From Nonomuraea sediminis (lineage in GTDB: Bacteria > Actinomycetota > Actinomycetes > Streptosporangiales > Streptosporangiaceae): DNA of 64,000 bases. The position numbers and the translations under genes were made by a program. Under the pieces are notes generated by a model, which did not search any database, was not told the origin of the DNA, and saw only the letters and a list, made by a program, of their open reading frames with translations. This document shows, piece after piece, positions 49,837-57,621 of the stretch; position 1 is the first letter of the stretch, and the number at the start of each line of letters is the position of its first letter. The DNA lies in assembly GCF_018531495.1 (NCBI RefSeq), contig NZ_JAHDTI010000002.1, positions 310,001-374,000 of the forward strand. Direction: 5' to 3'.

Positions 49837-50379
49837 GTGACGCGGACTTTGGACATGTGGGGAAATGTCATCATTGCCGGGTTTTTGGCACTTCCCCTGG
49901 CCGTCCTGGCGGTTCTCGTCCTGGCCCGCATCCGGCGCCGCGCGGGGCACCCGGCGCCCGTCCGCACCAGCCTGGCCGACGTCGGCATCGTGGTCGGCAC
50001 GGCGCCGTGGATCTGGATGATCCTCACTCCGGTCACCGGTCAGACCGGAGTCAGTCTCGTGCCGTTCAAAGACCTCGCCGCGGTCGTGTCGGCGCCGTGG
50101 GACACGGTGTTGGTGCAGGTCGGAGGCAATCTCCTGGTCTTCGCCGCGCTCGGCGCGCTGCTGCCGGTACGCACCGCGCGGATGGCCTCCGCGGCCAGGA
50201 TCGCGGCGGTCGCCGCGGCCTGCTCGACGCTTGTGGAGGTCCTTCAGTACGGCCTCCGGCTCGGCCGGTTCTCCTCGATCGACGACGTGATCGTCAACAC
50301 GGCGGGAGCCGTACTTTCGGCCCTGATTACTCGCCGCTGGTGGGCGCGGTCAATACCGGCCGGGACCGTTCCACGGTAA
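49837..50379 (+). CDS. VanZ family membrane protein
   Basis: A protein of about 180 residues with four hydrophobic segments. The second half has the VanZ-like pattern VQVGGNLLVFAALGALLPV and EVLQYGLRLGRFSSIDDVIVN, where the glutamate and the SIDDVIVNT block are conserved. VanZ proteins give low-level teicoplanin resistance in enterococci, but most homologues have no known role. The start is uncertain: GTG 49837, ATG 49855 and a GTG at 49756 are in frame, and none has a good ribosome site; 49837 is a compromise. It is followed on the same strand by a GntR gene after 150 bases. Confidence 0.78.
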   Translation: MTRTLDMWGNVIIAGFLALPLAVLAVLVLARIRRRAGHPAPVRTSLADVGIVVGTAPWIWMILTPVTGQTGVSLVPFKDLAAVVSAPWDTVLVQVGGNLLVFAALGALLPVRTARMASAARIAAVAAACSTLVEVLQYGLRLGRFSSIDDVIVNTAGAVLSALITRRWWARSIPAGTVPR

Positions 50380-50529
50380 CGGCCCGCGAAAACCCCCGAG
50401 GATCACCACACGGGCACGATCCGCTCAAAAGAAGCTCGGGACCAACCTGCGTATCTGTGCGATCGTGGACAAGACGGGGCAAGTTCTCTGGAGACGCCAA
50501 ACCCGGTTGGTGACAGAGGGTGGTCAAAC

Positions 50530-51282
50530 GTGTCTGAATCCCCGGTACCCCACGAGCCCCCGATCTATCGACGCATCGCCGACGGACTTCGAGCCCGCAT
50601 TCTCTCCGGCGATCTGCGCGACGGGGACCGGCTACCGGGCGAGAACGCACTCATGGCGGAGTTCGCGATCGCACGCGCCACCGCGAGGCAGGCGCTTGCC
50701 GTACTCATCAACGAAGGGCTGGCGGTGCCGAAAAGAGGTTCGGGGGTCTACGTGCGATTGTTCAAACCCATACGCAGGCACGGCTCGCGCCGCCTGTCCC
50801 GCGAGCAGTGGGGCCAGGGACGCGCCATCTGGGACGCCGACACCCGCGGCCGTCCCTTCACGGTCGACCAGGTCGAGGTGGTCCACGAGATCGCCGCCGA
50901 CGAGGTGGCCGAGGTACTGGAGAGCACCGAGGTCTGGGTACGGCGACGCCGCTACTCCGTCGACACCCGCCCGGTCCAGCTGGCGACCTCCTCCTTCCCC
51001 GCCCACCTGGTCCAGGGCAGCGCCATCACGCTGCCCGACACCGGACCCGGCGGCGTCTACGCCAGGCTGGGCGACCTGGGGCTGCCGCCCGCCCACTTCA
51101 CCGAGGAGATCAGGGCCAGGATGCCCAGCCCCCGCGAGTCCCGGATGCTCGACCTGCCCGGCGGGACGCCCGTCATCGTGATCGCCAGAACCGCCTACAC
51201 CTCGGGCGGCCTCCCCGTCGAGCACAACGAGATGGTGCTGGACTCGGCGGCCTATGTACTTCAGTACGACTTTGACGCCTAG
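50530..51282 (+). CDS. GntR family transcriptional regulator, HutC/UTRA type
   Basis: A 250-residue regulator. Residues about 10-75 are the GntR winged helix (PPIYRRIADGLRARILSGDL, GENALMAEFAIARATARQAL). Residues about 95-245 are a UTRA ligand domain (STEVWVRRRRYSVDTRPVQL, RTAYTSGGLPVEHNEMVLDS). GTG 50530 follows AGAGGGTGG. HutC-type regulators respond to sugars, histidine-pathway or other small molecules. A 14-base palindrome with a TCTAGA core, the type of site bound by HutC-subfamily proteins such as DasR, lies 52 bases downstream before a small gene. Confidence 0.9.
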   Translation: MSESPVPHEPPIYRRIADGLRARILSGDLRDGDRLPGENALMAEFAIARATARQALAVLINEGLAVPKRGSGVYVRLFKPIRRHGSRRLSREQWGQGRAIWDADTRGRPFTVDQVEVVHEIAADEVAEVLESTEVWVRRRRYSVDTRPVQLATSSFPAHLVQGSAITLPDTGPGGVYARLGDLGLPPAHFTEEIRARMPSPRESRMLDLPGGTPVIVIARTAYTSGGLPVEHNEMVLDSAAYVLQYDFDA

Positions 51283-51333
51283 GTCAAGGGGAAATGTCAA
51301 GCGATAGGTTGACCTGTCCCTCGCGGATCTTGC

Positions 51334-51347
51334 GTTCTCTAGAGAAC
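51334..51347. promoter_or_regulatory. Palindrome GTTCTCTAGAGAAC, probable GntR/HutC operator
   Basis: A perfect 14-base dyad in the gap between the GntR gene and a 72-codon gene. The TCTAGA core inside a longer dyad is the same as in the DasR site of streptomycetes. The neighbouring GntR protein is the likely binder. Confidence 0.55.
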
Positions 51348-51405
51348 TGACGCACCTTCGAAGGAGATGGAAACGTCGCAAAGCGGGCCCCCGGGAAGGG
51401 TGACC

Positions 51406-51624
51406 ATGTCCTTTGACCGGCACCTGGCGGAGATCGCCCGGGAGTTCCCGCACTGGACCATCTGGCGGAGCGACGCGGGCCGCTGGTGGGCCACCCGGCA
51501 CCATCCGCTCAGCGCGGAGCAACGAGACGCCGGCTGCGCGATGACCATCGACGCGGACGACCCGGAGGGACTGCGCGAGCAGCTCCGGGACCAGGAGAGG
51601 CGGGCACGCACCGCCCCTCCGTAG
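51406..51624 (+). CDS. Small hypothetical protein
   Basis: A 72-residue acidic-basic mixed protein, beginning SFDRHLAEIAREFPHWTIWR and containing GRWWATRHHPLSAEQRDAG. I do not recognise a domain, but similar small proteins are common in actinomycetes beside GntR or XRE regulators. I choose ATG 51406 (AAGGG six bases before) over ATG 51367, where AAGGAG touches the start codon without spacing. It is probably controlled by the palindrome at 51334-51347. Two hairpins follow its stop. Confidence 0.65.
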   Translation: MSFDRHLAEIAREFPHWTIWRSDAGRWWATRHHPLSAEQRDAGCAMTIDADDPEGLREQLRDQERRARTAPP

Positions 51625-51667
51625 CGCTCGGTGGACCGTTCCCCGGTCCGTCGGACGCACGCGAGCC

Positions 51668-51710
51668 GCCCGGTGCCGGGTCCAGCGACTCGGCGGCCCC
51701 GGCACCGGGC
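51668..51710 (+). terminator. Hairpin terminator after small gene
   Basis: Two perfect 13-base arms, GCCCGGTGCCGGG (51668-51680) and CCCGGCACCGGGC (51698-51710), with a 17-base loop, 44 bases beyond the stop of the small gene. Confidence 0.65.
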
Positions 51711-51736
51711 TACCAGCGAGAAAAGGGGCCATGAAC

Positions 51737-51775
51737 GCGGAAGTCTCCGACCCTATCGGGGGCGGGGGCTTCCGC
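51737..51775. terminator. Second hairpin in the intergenic region
   Basis: Arms GCGGAAG (51737-51743) and CTTCCGC (51769-51775), with an inner CCGA/TCGG stem. It lies 27 bases after the previous hairpin. A possible reading frame starts at ATG 51731 with AAAGGGG upstream, but it runs through the third hairpin and has no recognisable product. Confidence 0.4.
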
Positions 51776-51785
51776 CCGCAAGACA

Positions 51786-51824
51786 CACGAGGAGCCCCAC
51801 CGGCGCGCGGCGGGGCTCCTCGTG
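51786..51824. terminator. Strong bidirectional hairpin terminator
   Basis: Arms CACGAGGAGCCCC (51786-51798) and GGGGCTCCTCGTG (51812-51824), perfect over 13 bases. It ends 11 bases beyond the coiled-coil gene stop (minus strand) and also serves the plus-strand gene. Confidence 0.75.
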
Positions 51825-51835
51825 GTCACGGTCTG

Positions 51836-52801
51836 CTACTTGCGCACTTCCGACAGGTTCGCGATGTTCACCACGTCGGTGTCGTCGGAGATCTCCCGCT
51901 GCTGCTCCACGACCTCCACGGCGGGGGCGGGCTCCGGATCCTCCACGATGACGCGCACGTCGTCCTGCGGCGCCGGCATGGGCACGTCGATCAGCGGGCC
52001 CGAGGCCGCCTCGTTGTGCATCAGGTCGCCGAGCACCGAGCTGATCTCGGTGAGCCGCCGCACCACCTCGGTGTGGGTGTCGGTGAGGTAGGACACGCGC
52101 CGCCCCGCGTGCTCGTCGAGCGCGGCCACCCGCTTCTTGGCGGCCGACAGCGTCGAGTCGGCCTCGGTGCGCGCGGCCGTGAGCGTCTGCTCGGCCTCGG
52201 ACCTGGCGTGCTCGATCGTCTGGTCCGACTCGTGCTTGGCCGCCGTGACCAGCCTGTCGGCCTCGCCCCGCGCCTCACGCAGGGTGTCCTCCGCCTCGGT
52301 GCGCGCCGTGGTGAGCGTCTCCTCGGCGTCGGCGCCCGCCTGCGCCAGCATGCGCTCGGCCGCCCCCGTGGCCTCGTTCACGCGCCGCTCGGCCTCCGCC
52401 TGGGCGGAGGTGAGGATGTTGTCGGCCGTCTCGCGCGCGGAGGACACCGTACGGTCGGCCTCCGCCCTGGCCGCCTCCCTGAGGCCGTTGGCCTCGTTGA
52501 CGGCCTCCTCCTTCTTGGCCGCAGCCTCCTCCTCGCCCAGTTTCAGAATCTGGGCCAGCCGGGGACTCAGGTCGTCGTAGCTCTGCGGCGCCTCGACCAT
52601 GCGCTTCCTGGCCTCCGCCAGCTCCAGGCGACCCTGCTCCGCCTGATCGATCGCTCGCGCCAGCCGCTCTTCCAGATCTCGAACTTGGTTGCGGGTACGG
52701 ATCATGTAGTCGTGCACCTGACGGCGGTTGTAGCCGCGCATCACGACTTCGAAGCTGTCCTCTTGCATCAGATCGGGAATGCTCTCGTGCTGGTTTGTCA
52801 T
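51836..52801 (-). CDS. DivIVA-domain coiled-coil protein
   Basis: A 321-residue cytoskeletal-type protein. Residues about 10-60 match the DivIVA N-terminal membrane-binding motif (SFEVVMRGYNRRQVHDYMIR). Residues about 60-260 are an uninterrupted coiled coil built of repeats such as AEADRTVSSARETADNI, rich in alanine, glutamate and arginine. The C-terminus is acidic and proline-rich. In actinomycetes such proteins organise polar growth or septation (Scy/FilP/DivIVA-like). This one is shorter than Scy and is distinct from the essential DivIVA. It has a strong terminator 12 bases past the stop. Interaction partners cannot be read from sequence. Confidence 0.88.
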   Translation of the reverse strand: MTNQHESIPDLMQEDSFEVVMRGYNRRQVHDYMIRTRNQVRDLEERLARAIDQAEQGRLELAEARKRMVEAPQSYDDLSPRLAQILKLGEEEAAAKKEEAVNEANGLREAARAEADRTVSSARETADNILTSAQAEAERRVNEATGAAERMLAQAGADAEETLTTARTEAEDTLREARGEADRLVTAAKHESDQTIEHARSEAEQTLTAARTEADSTLSAAKKRVAALDEHAGRRVSYLTDTHTEVVRRLTEISSVLGDLMHNEAASGPLIDVPMPAPQDDVRVIVEDPEPAPAVEVVEQQREISDDTDVVNIANLSEVRK

Positions 52802-52938
52802 GGGGGTTACCTATGGTTTGCGTGAGGCGGGGGAAAATTGCGGGTTGTAAGGATCTGACGACGTGACGTCAGGAAACGACTTTCCTGCCATCTGCCCACG
52901 TCCGCAACCGGAACGCCACACCTCGGCCAGGAATTACG

Positions 52939-53469
52939 ATGAGGTGGGTGTACATCGCAGCGTTGGACAACGGGGCAGTCCCGGACATTCATCCCGAGGC
53001 GTACATAGCGCCGGGCGCCGTCGTGGTCGGGCAGGTCAAGATCGGGCGTAACTCCAGCATCTGGTACGGCTCCGTGCTTCGGGGAGACGATGAGCGGATC
53101 GAGATCGCCGAGGAGTGCAACGTACAGGATCTGTCCTGTTTGCACGCCGACGCCGGGGAGCCGGCGATCTTGGAGTCCCGGGTCAGCCTGGGGCACAAGG
53201 CGATGGTGCACGGCGCCCACATCGAGTCGGGCGCGCTGATCGGCATCGGCGCCATCGTGCTGGGCGGCGCCCGCGTCGGGGCGGGCACCCTGGTTGCCGC
53301 CGGGGCGCTGGTCGGGCCGGGCAAGAAGATCCCGGCGGGGGTGCTGGTCGCGGGCGTTCCCGGCCGGATCGTGCGCGAGCTGACCGACGACGACCGCGCC
53401 TCCTTCGCGCGGACGCCGGACAACTACATGGCCAAGGCGATCAGGCACCGGCAGGCGTCAACGCTTTGA
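52939..53469 (+). CDS. Gamma-class carbonic anhydrase family protein
   Basis: A 176-residue left-handed beta-helix protein. Hexapeptide turns cover residues about 18-150 (PEAYIAPGAVVVGQVKIGRN ...). Zinc-ligand histidines expected of the class are in SCLHADAG, VSLGHKAMVHGAH. Whether it hydrates CO2 or is an acyltransferase-like relative is uncertain. ATG 52939 has AGGAATT upstream. The end overlaps the convergent lipoprotein gene by 29 bases. Confidence 0.88.
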   Translation: MRWVYIAALDNGAVPDIHPEAYIAPGAVVVGQVKIGRNSSIWYGSVLRGDDERIEIAEECNVQDLSCLHADAGEPAILESRVSLGHKAMVHGAHIESGALIGIGAIVLGGARVGAGTLVAAGALVGPGKKIPAGVLVAGVPGRIVRELTDDDRASFARTPDNYMAKAIRHRQASTL

Positions 53470-54352
53470 TCAGGGCCTGGTCGTCGACCGAGGCGGTGTT
53501 CAGCGGGTCGGCCCAGTCGGGCAGCTCCGGACGCAGGAACCGGACGAAGTCCACCGACATCTTCACGTCAGGCTGCCCCTTCTTGATCAGCTGGGCGTTG
53601 GCCTTGGCCTCGTCCTTCTTCAGCGTGTTGAAACTGTCCCAGTCGGTGTAGGCGGTCACGCCCCACTGCATGACGTTGTTGGCCGGCACGTCCACCGGCC
53701 AGCGCTTGGCCACCTTCCACGTGCCGCCCTGCTCCCGGTACAGCGCGGCGGCCGCCCGGCCCACCCTGGCCAGCACCATGTCGAGCCAGCCGCCCTTGAC
53801 GGTCGCGTAGCTCGGCTTGGAGCTGCCGTCCTTGGTGATCTTCGCTTCGACCTGGCCGGGGACGTCGGAGGTGCCCGTGGTGATGGAGAACCAGCTGGCC
53901 TTGGCGTAGGTGTCGGGCACCCGGGCCATCAGCCCGCCGAGCGAGAACTTCCGCTTGGGCCTGGCCGACTGCTTGCCCGTCACCTTGACCCTGGCGTACA
54001 TCACGATGTCGCCTGCCAGGTCCTGGTAGACGAACGGCCCGCGGAACCCGTCGAACCAGGACGAGGTCTTGGGCTGCAGGTAGAGCGACCCCTTGACGGT
54101 CTTGTCGATGTCGTAGCCGTCGAGGCGGTCCAGGTCCTTCTCGGTGTCGCTCAGCTTGCTCCACACCGACGCGTCGCCCGGCTTGTCGAACTCGTCGGAG
54201 GCCGAGCCCACCTCGCCGCCGGGTGTGGGCGGCTTGGCGTCCTTGACCGACAGCACGCCGGGGGCGTCCGCCGAGGGCTGGGCCGAGGTCGCCGATCCGC
54301 ATCCCGCGAGGACGCTCACGACCGCCACGGTTCCCACAACCTTTGCCCTCAT
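53441..54352 (-). CDS. Putative lipoprotein with DUF1349/concanavalin-like domain
   Basis: A 303-residue exported lipoprotein; VLAGC near residue 18 is the lipobox with ATG 54350-54352. Residues about 50-280 resemble the beta-sandwich of DUF1349-type proteins (DEFDKPGDASVWSKLSDTEK, SSWFDGFRGPFVYQDLAGD, SWFSITTGTSD). That fold is found in carbohydrate-binding or glucanase-like proteins. No catalytic pair is evident. It is divergent from a hypothetical gene (44-base gap) and convergent with the carbonic anhydrase gene. Confidence 0.75.
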   Translation of the reverse strand: MRAKVVGTVAVVSVLAGCGSATSAQPSADAPGVLSVKDAKPPTPGGEVGSASDEFDKPGDASVWSKLSDTEKDLDRLDGYDIDKTVKGSLYLQPKTSSWFDGFRGPFVYQDLAGDIVMYARVKVTGKQSARPKRKFSLGGLMARVPDTYAKASWFSITTGTSDVPGQVEAKITKDGSSKPSYATVKGGWLDMVLARVGRAAAALYREQGGTWKVAKRWPVDVPANNVMQWGVTAYTDWDSFNTLKKDEAKANAQLIKKGQPDVKMSVDFVRFLRPELPDWADPLNTASVDDQALIKALTPAGA

Positions 54353-54395
54353 AGCCGACATTCTGCCAGTCGTAGATCCTCGACCGGCCAGTACG

Positions 54396-55799
54396 ATGAC
54401 CGCCGTGCGGTCCTGGGATGCGTTCAGCGCCAGTGAGGCCGAGATCCGCGGCATGGTCGTGGATCCCCGCTGGCGCGAACTCCCTGTGCCCGCTCAGGCC
54501 CAGGTGATAGCCGCCAGGGTGCTGGTCACGCCCGACGGCGACCGCTGGCTGTTCGGCGCGCACGCCCGCTGGTACCTGCACGATCCCGCCGACGGCCGCT
54601 GGCATCCCGCGCCGCCGCCCAGGAGCTCCAGTGTGCGCCAGGTCAGCCATCCGGCCGCGGTGCTGCCGGCCAGGCTCATCCCGCGCGGTCCCGACTTCGC
54701 CGCCGAACCCGGCTCGACGCAGGCCTTCATCGGCCCCGACGTGCCCGAGGCGCTCACCGAGCAGGTCCGGGTGCTGCTGCGGGCCAGCGGGCGCAAGTCG
54801 GAGCTCGAGTTCCCGCTGACCGCCTTCGACGAGATCTTCGCCTCCGACGTGCCGAGCACGGTCGCCGCGATCTGGGGCGCGGTGATGTGGTGCTCCTACG
54901 CGCCCGCCTTCGACGGCAACGAGCGTCTGATCACCATCTTCGGCGAGTACCTGCGCAGGCCGCTGCCCGGTGACGAGTGGGTGCGCTGGCTGCCGCAGCC
55001 GTCGCTGCTCGACCTGGTCGTGCCGGTGGCCGAGCGGGCGCGCAACGGCCGGGCGCGCGCGGCGCTGCGCCTGCTCGCGCTGCTGGCCGACACCGCGCGG
55101 ATCCTGCTGGCCGACGCCCGCTTCAGGCCCCGCGCGCTGGCCCTGATCACGATGATCGAGCCCGCGCTGCGGGCGCAGGGCCTCGACGACGATGCCGCCC
55201 GCGTCGACGACGAGACGGTACGGCAGGCCTGGCTGTCGCGGTGCCCGCCGCGGTTCGGCCGGGCACTGCTGGCCGAGACCGATCCCGCCGACAACTTCCG
55301 CCACAGCGTGTACGACCTGCTCGAGGCGGTGGCCTTCACGCCCGATCCGTACGCTGCGGCGGCCGGGTTCCTGGCCGACCTGTCCGACTCCAAGGAGCGG
55401 CTGCCGCGCATGCTCTGCCACCGGCTGCGCGAGGCCTACCGGGAGCTGGACCAGGCAGGGCTGACCAGGACCTCGGCCGCCGAGCGCACCCAGCCTGACG
55501 GGTTCCAGATCCCCCAGACGGGCGAGTACGTGGTCCCCCAGGAGTGGACCGGGTCCGGTAGCTTCCCCGCGCTGCCGGCTCCCCTGCCCGCCACGGTCAC
55601 GGGCGGGCAGGCCGTACCGGAGGGCGGGGACGAGGGCGGGCCTGACAGGGCGAGCGCGGCGGCGGTGCTGGGTGCGGCGTACGCGACGGGGCTGGCCTGG
55701 CAGCGGCTGACGGGGGCGCGGGTGCCGGCCAAGGGGTTCGCCGGGTCACAGGGGCTCGTGCAGCGGCTCATCCGCGAGCGCGACGACAGTCACCCGTAA
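54396..55799 (+). CDS. Hypothetical protein, mostly helical
   Basis: A 467-residue protein that I cannot assign. Residues about 25-75 are a beta-rich segment (DRWLFGAHARWYLHDPADGR with WHPAPPP) that looks like a small WW-like or phosphopeptide-binding fold. Residues about 130-360 are helical, leucine- and alanine-rich (ALRLLALLADTARILLADA). The C-terminal 100 residues are low-complexity and glycine/proline-rich. There is no signal peptide. Its start at ATG 54396 lies 44 bases from the divergent lipoprotein gene. After its stop comes an unusually AT-rich stretch. Confidence 0.75.
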   Translation: MTAVRSWDAFSASEAEIRGMVVDPRWRELPVPAQAQVIAARVLVTPDGDRWLFGAHARWYLHDPADGRWHPAPPPRSSSVRQVSHPAAVLPARLIPRGPDFAAEPGSTQAFIGPDVPEALTEQVRVLLRASGRKSELEFPLTAFDEIFASDVPSTVAAIWGAVMWCSYAPAFDGNERLITIFGEYLRRPLPGDEWVRWLPQPSLLDLVVPVAERARNGRARAALRLLALLADTARILLADARFRPRALALITMIEPALRAQGLDDDAARVDDETVRQAWLSRCPPRFGRALLAETDPADNFRHSVYDLLEAVAFTPDPYAAAAGFLADLSDSKERLPRMLCHRLREAYRELDQAGLTRTSAAERTQPDGFQIPQTGEYVVPQEWTGSGSFPALPAPLPATVTGGQAVPEGGDEGGPDRASAAAVLGAAYATGLAWQRLTGARVPAKGFAGSQGLVQRLIRERDDSHP

Positions 55800-56012
55800 A
55801 CCACTAATAGCGATATTTCACCCTTACTCCGCCTATATCGTTCTAACACTTCTTTCGCGGGAAATTAGCTGAATTGTGATCTCGGAATCGGGAAATGATC
55901 CTCATGGGGCCGCAGAGGCACAGAAAGGAATGACTCCGATGGGCCATGTTGCCTGAAGGGCCTCCGCCGTAACCTCGTAGAGGGTGTGGGCTGCGGAAGG
56001 AAGGACGACGCG

Positions 56013-56174
56013 GTGGGGCACGACGACCTGGACTCTCGGGTCCACGACCGTGTCGCGTTGGACGAGATTGCGCTCTACGCCGAGGTGCTCACCGCCGTCG
56101 CTGTCAGCGAGCGGCGGCTGACCTTGGACGAGCTCGACGACGCGCTCGGATTGCGGACTTCGGTGAGTCACTGA
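56013..56174 (+). CDS. Small hypothetical protein
   Basis: A 53-residue acidic protein with DSRVHDRVALDEIALYAEVL and SERRLTLDELDDALGL, which read as two helices. It starts at GTG 56013 after GGAAGGAAGG. Small proteins with this pattern are widely conserved in actinomycetes but have no known function. The gene lies after a 200-base AT-rich stretch (55800-56000) that may hold its promoter, and it is followed by a perfect hairpin terminator. Confidence 0.7.
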   Translation: MGHDDLDSRVHDRVALDEIALYAEVLTAVAVSERRLTLDELDDALGLRTSVSH

Positions 56175-56193
56175 AGGCCATCACAATGACCTA

Positions 56194-56220
56194 GTCCCGG
56201 GCTCCCACAGAGCCCGGGAC
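56194..56220. terminator. Hairpin terminator
   Basis: Arms GTCCCGGGCTC (56194-56204) and GAGCCCGGGAC (56210-56220), perfect over 11 bases with a 5-base loop. It is 20 bases beyond the small gene and 22 bases beyond the csoR stop, so it ends both convergent transcripts. Confidence 0.75.
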
Positions 56221-56242
56221 CGGCGCACGAGATAACTAGTCC

Positions 56243-56524
56243 TTATGACCGCACGAGCCGTGCGATGGCAGCGGACGCCTCTTTCACCTTCGCGTCCGCT
56301 TCAGGACCCCCGCTGTTGATGGCGTCGGCCACGCAGTGCGAGATGTGCTCCTCCAGCAGCCCCAGAGCCACCGCCTGCAGGGCCCGCGTGGCCGCGGAGA
56401 CCTGGGTGAGCACGTCGATGCAGTAGGCGTCGTCGTCCACCATCCGCTGCAACCCTCTGATCTGACCCTCGATCCGCCGCAGCCGGGTCAGGTAGGCCTG
56501 CTTGTCTGCGCTGTACCCATGCAT
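56243..56524 (-). CDS. csoR: CsoR/FrmR family metal-sensing repressor
   Basis: A 93-residue all-helical regulator. The copper-binding set is complete: C35 (AYCIDVL), H60 and C64 (EEHISHC), as in CsoR rather than in formaldehyde-sensing FrmR. DNA-binding and tetramer-forming residues LTRLRRIEGQIRGLQRMV match the family. Apo-protein represses copper export genes and lets go on binding Cu(I). No copA or copZ lies in the window, so its targets are elsewhere. It is 29 bases downstream of a glycosyltransferase gene on the same strand. Confidence 0.88.
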   Translation of the reverse strand: MHGYSADKQAYLTRLRRIEGQIRGLQRMVDDDAYCIDVLTQVSAATRALQAVALGLLEEHISHCVADAINSGGPEADAKVKEASAAIARLVRS

Positions 56525-56553
56525 GGCTCTACGGTACCCCGAACCCGTATGCC

Positions 56554-57621
56554 TCAGCGGAGACCGGTGATCAGCTTCTCCCACTGGTCGGCCACCTCGA
56601 CGGCCGCGTGGCGGATGGCCGTCTCCAGCGCCCCCGCCGCCAGCGAGCGCCGCCTGCGCTCGTCGTCGATGAGGGCGAGCAGGGCGGCCGAGAACAGGTC
56701 CTCCTGGTCGTCGGGCACCAGCACCCCGTTGTAGCCCGTGGCGACGAACTCCGTGGGCCCCCGCGGCCCCTCGAAGGCCACCACCGGCACCCCGCAGCCC
56801 ATCGCCTCCAGCACGCTCATCCCCAGGTCCTCGGTGCGGGAGGTGCTGGCCACGATCGAGGCCTTGGCGAACTCGCCCGCCAGGTCGGGCGTGGTGCCCA
56901 TGAAGTAGACGTGGTTGTGCAGGTCGAGCTCCCTGACCAGGGCGCGCAGCCTGCGCTCCTCCGGCCCGCCGCCGTACAGCCGCAGCCGCCAGTCGGGCCG
57001 CTTGTCGGCGACCACGGCGAAGGCCCTGATCAGCCTGTCGTAGGCCTTGACGGGCACCCACCTGCCGCCGGCCGCCACGATCCTGTTGTCCATGCGCGAG
57101 CGCGGCCACGGCCCGTCCGGCAGCGCGTCGGGCACCGCGTGCACCTCGGGCCCAGGGCCCTCGCCCAGCAGCCGCGTCCACTCCTCCTGCGCCGCCTCGG
57201 TGGCCGTCACGACCGCGTTCAGCCGCGGGTAGGCGCGCTTGACCGGAGCGGGTACGGCCGGCCGGCTCCACTCCCTGGCTATCTTGAGCGTCTCCCTGGG
57301 CGCGTGCTTGGCCGCGTGGACACCGAGCCCGGGCCGGGTGGTGATGAGAACGTCACTGCGCAGCGAGCGCAGCATCCGCCACAGCGCCACCTCGGTGCGC
57401 ACCTGGCCGCGCGGGAGCAGGTGCCTGACGCCCGGCCTGAGGTCGATCAGGGAGCGCAGCTTGACGTCGGGGCTGACGGGGAAGAATGGTTTCTCCTTCT
57501 GCCGCCTGATGCTGATCACTTCGACCTCGTGCCGTTCCGCCAGGGCGGAGGCGAGGTTGAGGGTGGACCGGACGTCGCCGCGCATGACGTACGCGGATGC
57601 GAGCATCAGGCTGATCTTCAC
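56554..57621 (-). CDS. Glycosyltransferase family 4 protein
   Basis: A 355-residue GT-B enzyme. Family features are GGRWVPVKAYDRLIRAFAVV and SRTEDLGMSVLEAMGCGVPV, with the conserved glutamate pair. The N-terminal acceptor domain (YVMRGDVRSTLNLASALAER) is similar in layout to the GT4 protein at 15567-16727. Start is GTG 57621, overlapping the stop of the gene before it by GTGA, so both form an operon. It may add sugars to a wall polymer (see the neighbour). Confidence 0.88.
   Translation of the reverse strand: MKISLMLASAYVMRGDVRSTLNLASALAERHEVEVISIRRQKEKPFFPVSPDVKLRSLIDLRPGVRHLLPRGQVRTEVALWRMLRSLRSDVLITTRPGLGVHAAKHAPRETLKIAREWSRPAVPAPVKRAYPRLNAVVTATEAAQEEWTRLLGEGPGPEVHAVPDALPDGPWPRSRMDNRIVAAGGRWVPVKAYDRLIRAFAVVADKRPDWRLRLYGGGPEERRLRALVRELDLHNHVYFMGTTPDLAGEFAKASIVASTSRTEDLGMSVLEAMGCGVPVVAFEGPRGPTEFVATGYNGVLVPDDQEDLFSAALLALIDDERRRRSLAAGALETAIRHAAVEVADQWEKLITGLR

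Noticed and set aside
49837..50379. Glycopeptide resistance locus based on VanZ
   Set aside because: No vanHAX, vanS or vanR genes are adjacent. VanZ-like proteins are common without any role in resistance.
51731..51835. Possible small gene at ATG 51731 with AAAGGGG upstream
   Set aside because: It runs directly through two strong hairpins into the antisense of the DivIVA-like gene and gives no recognisable protein.
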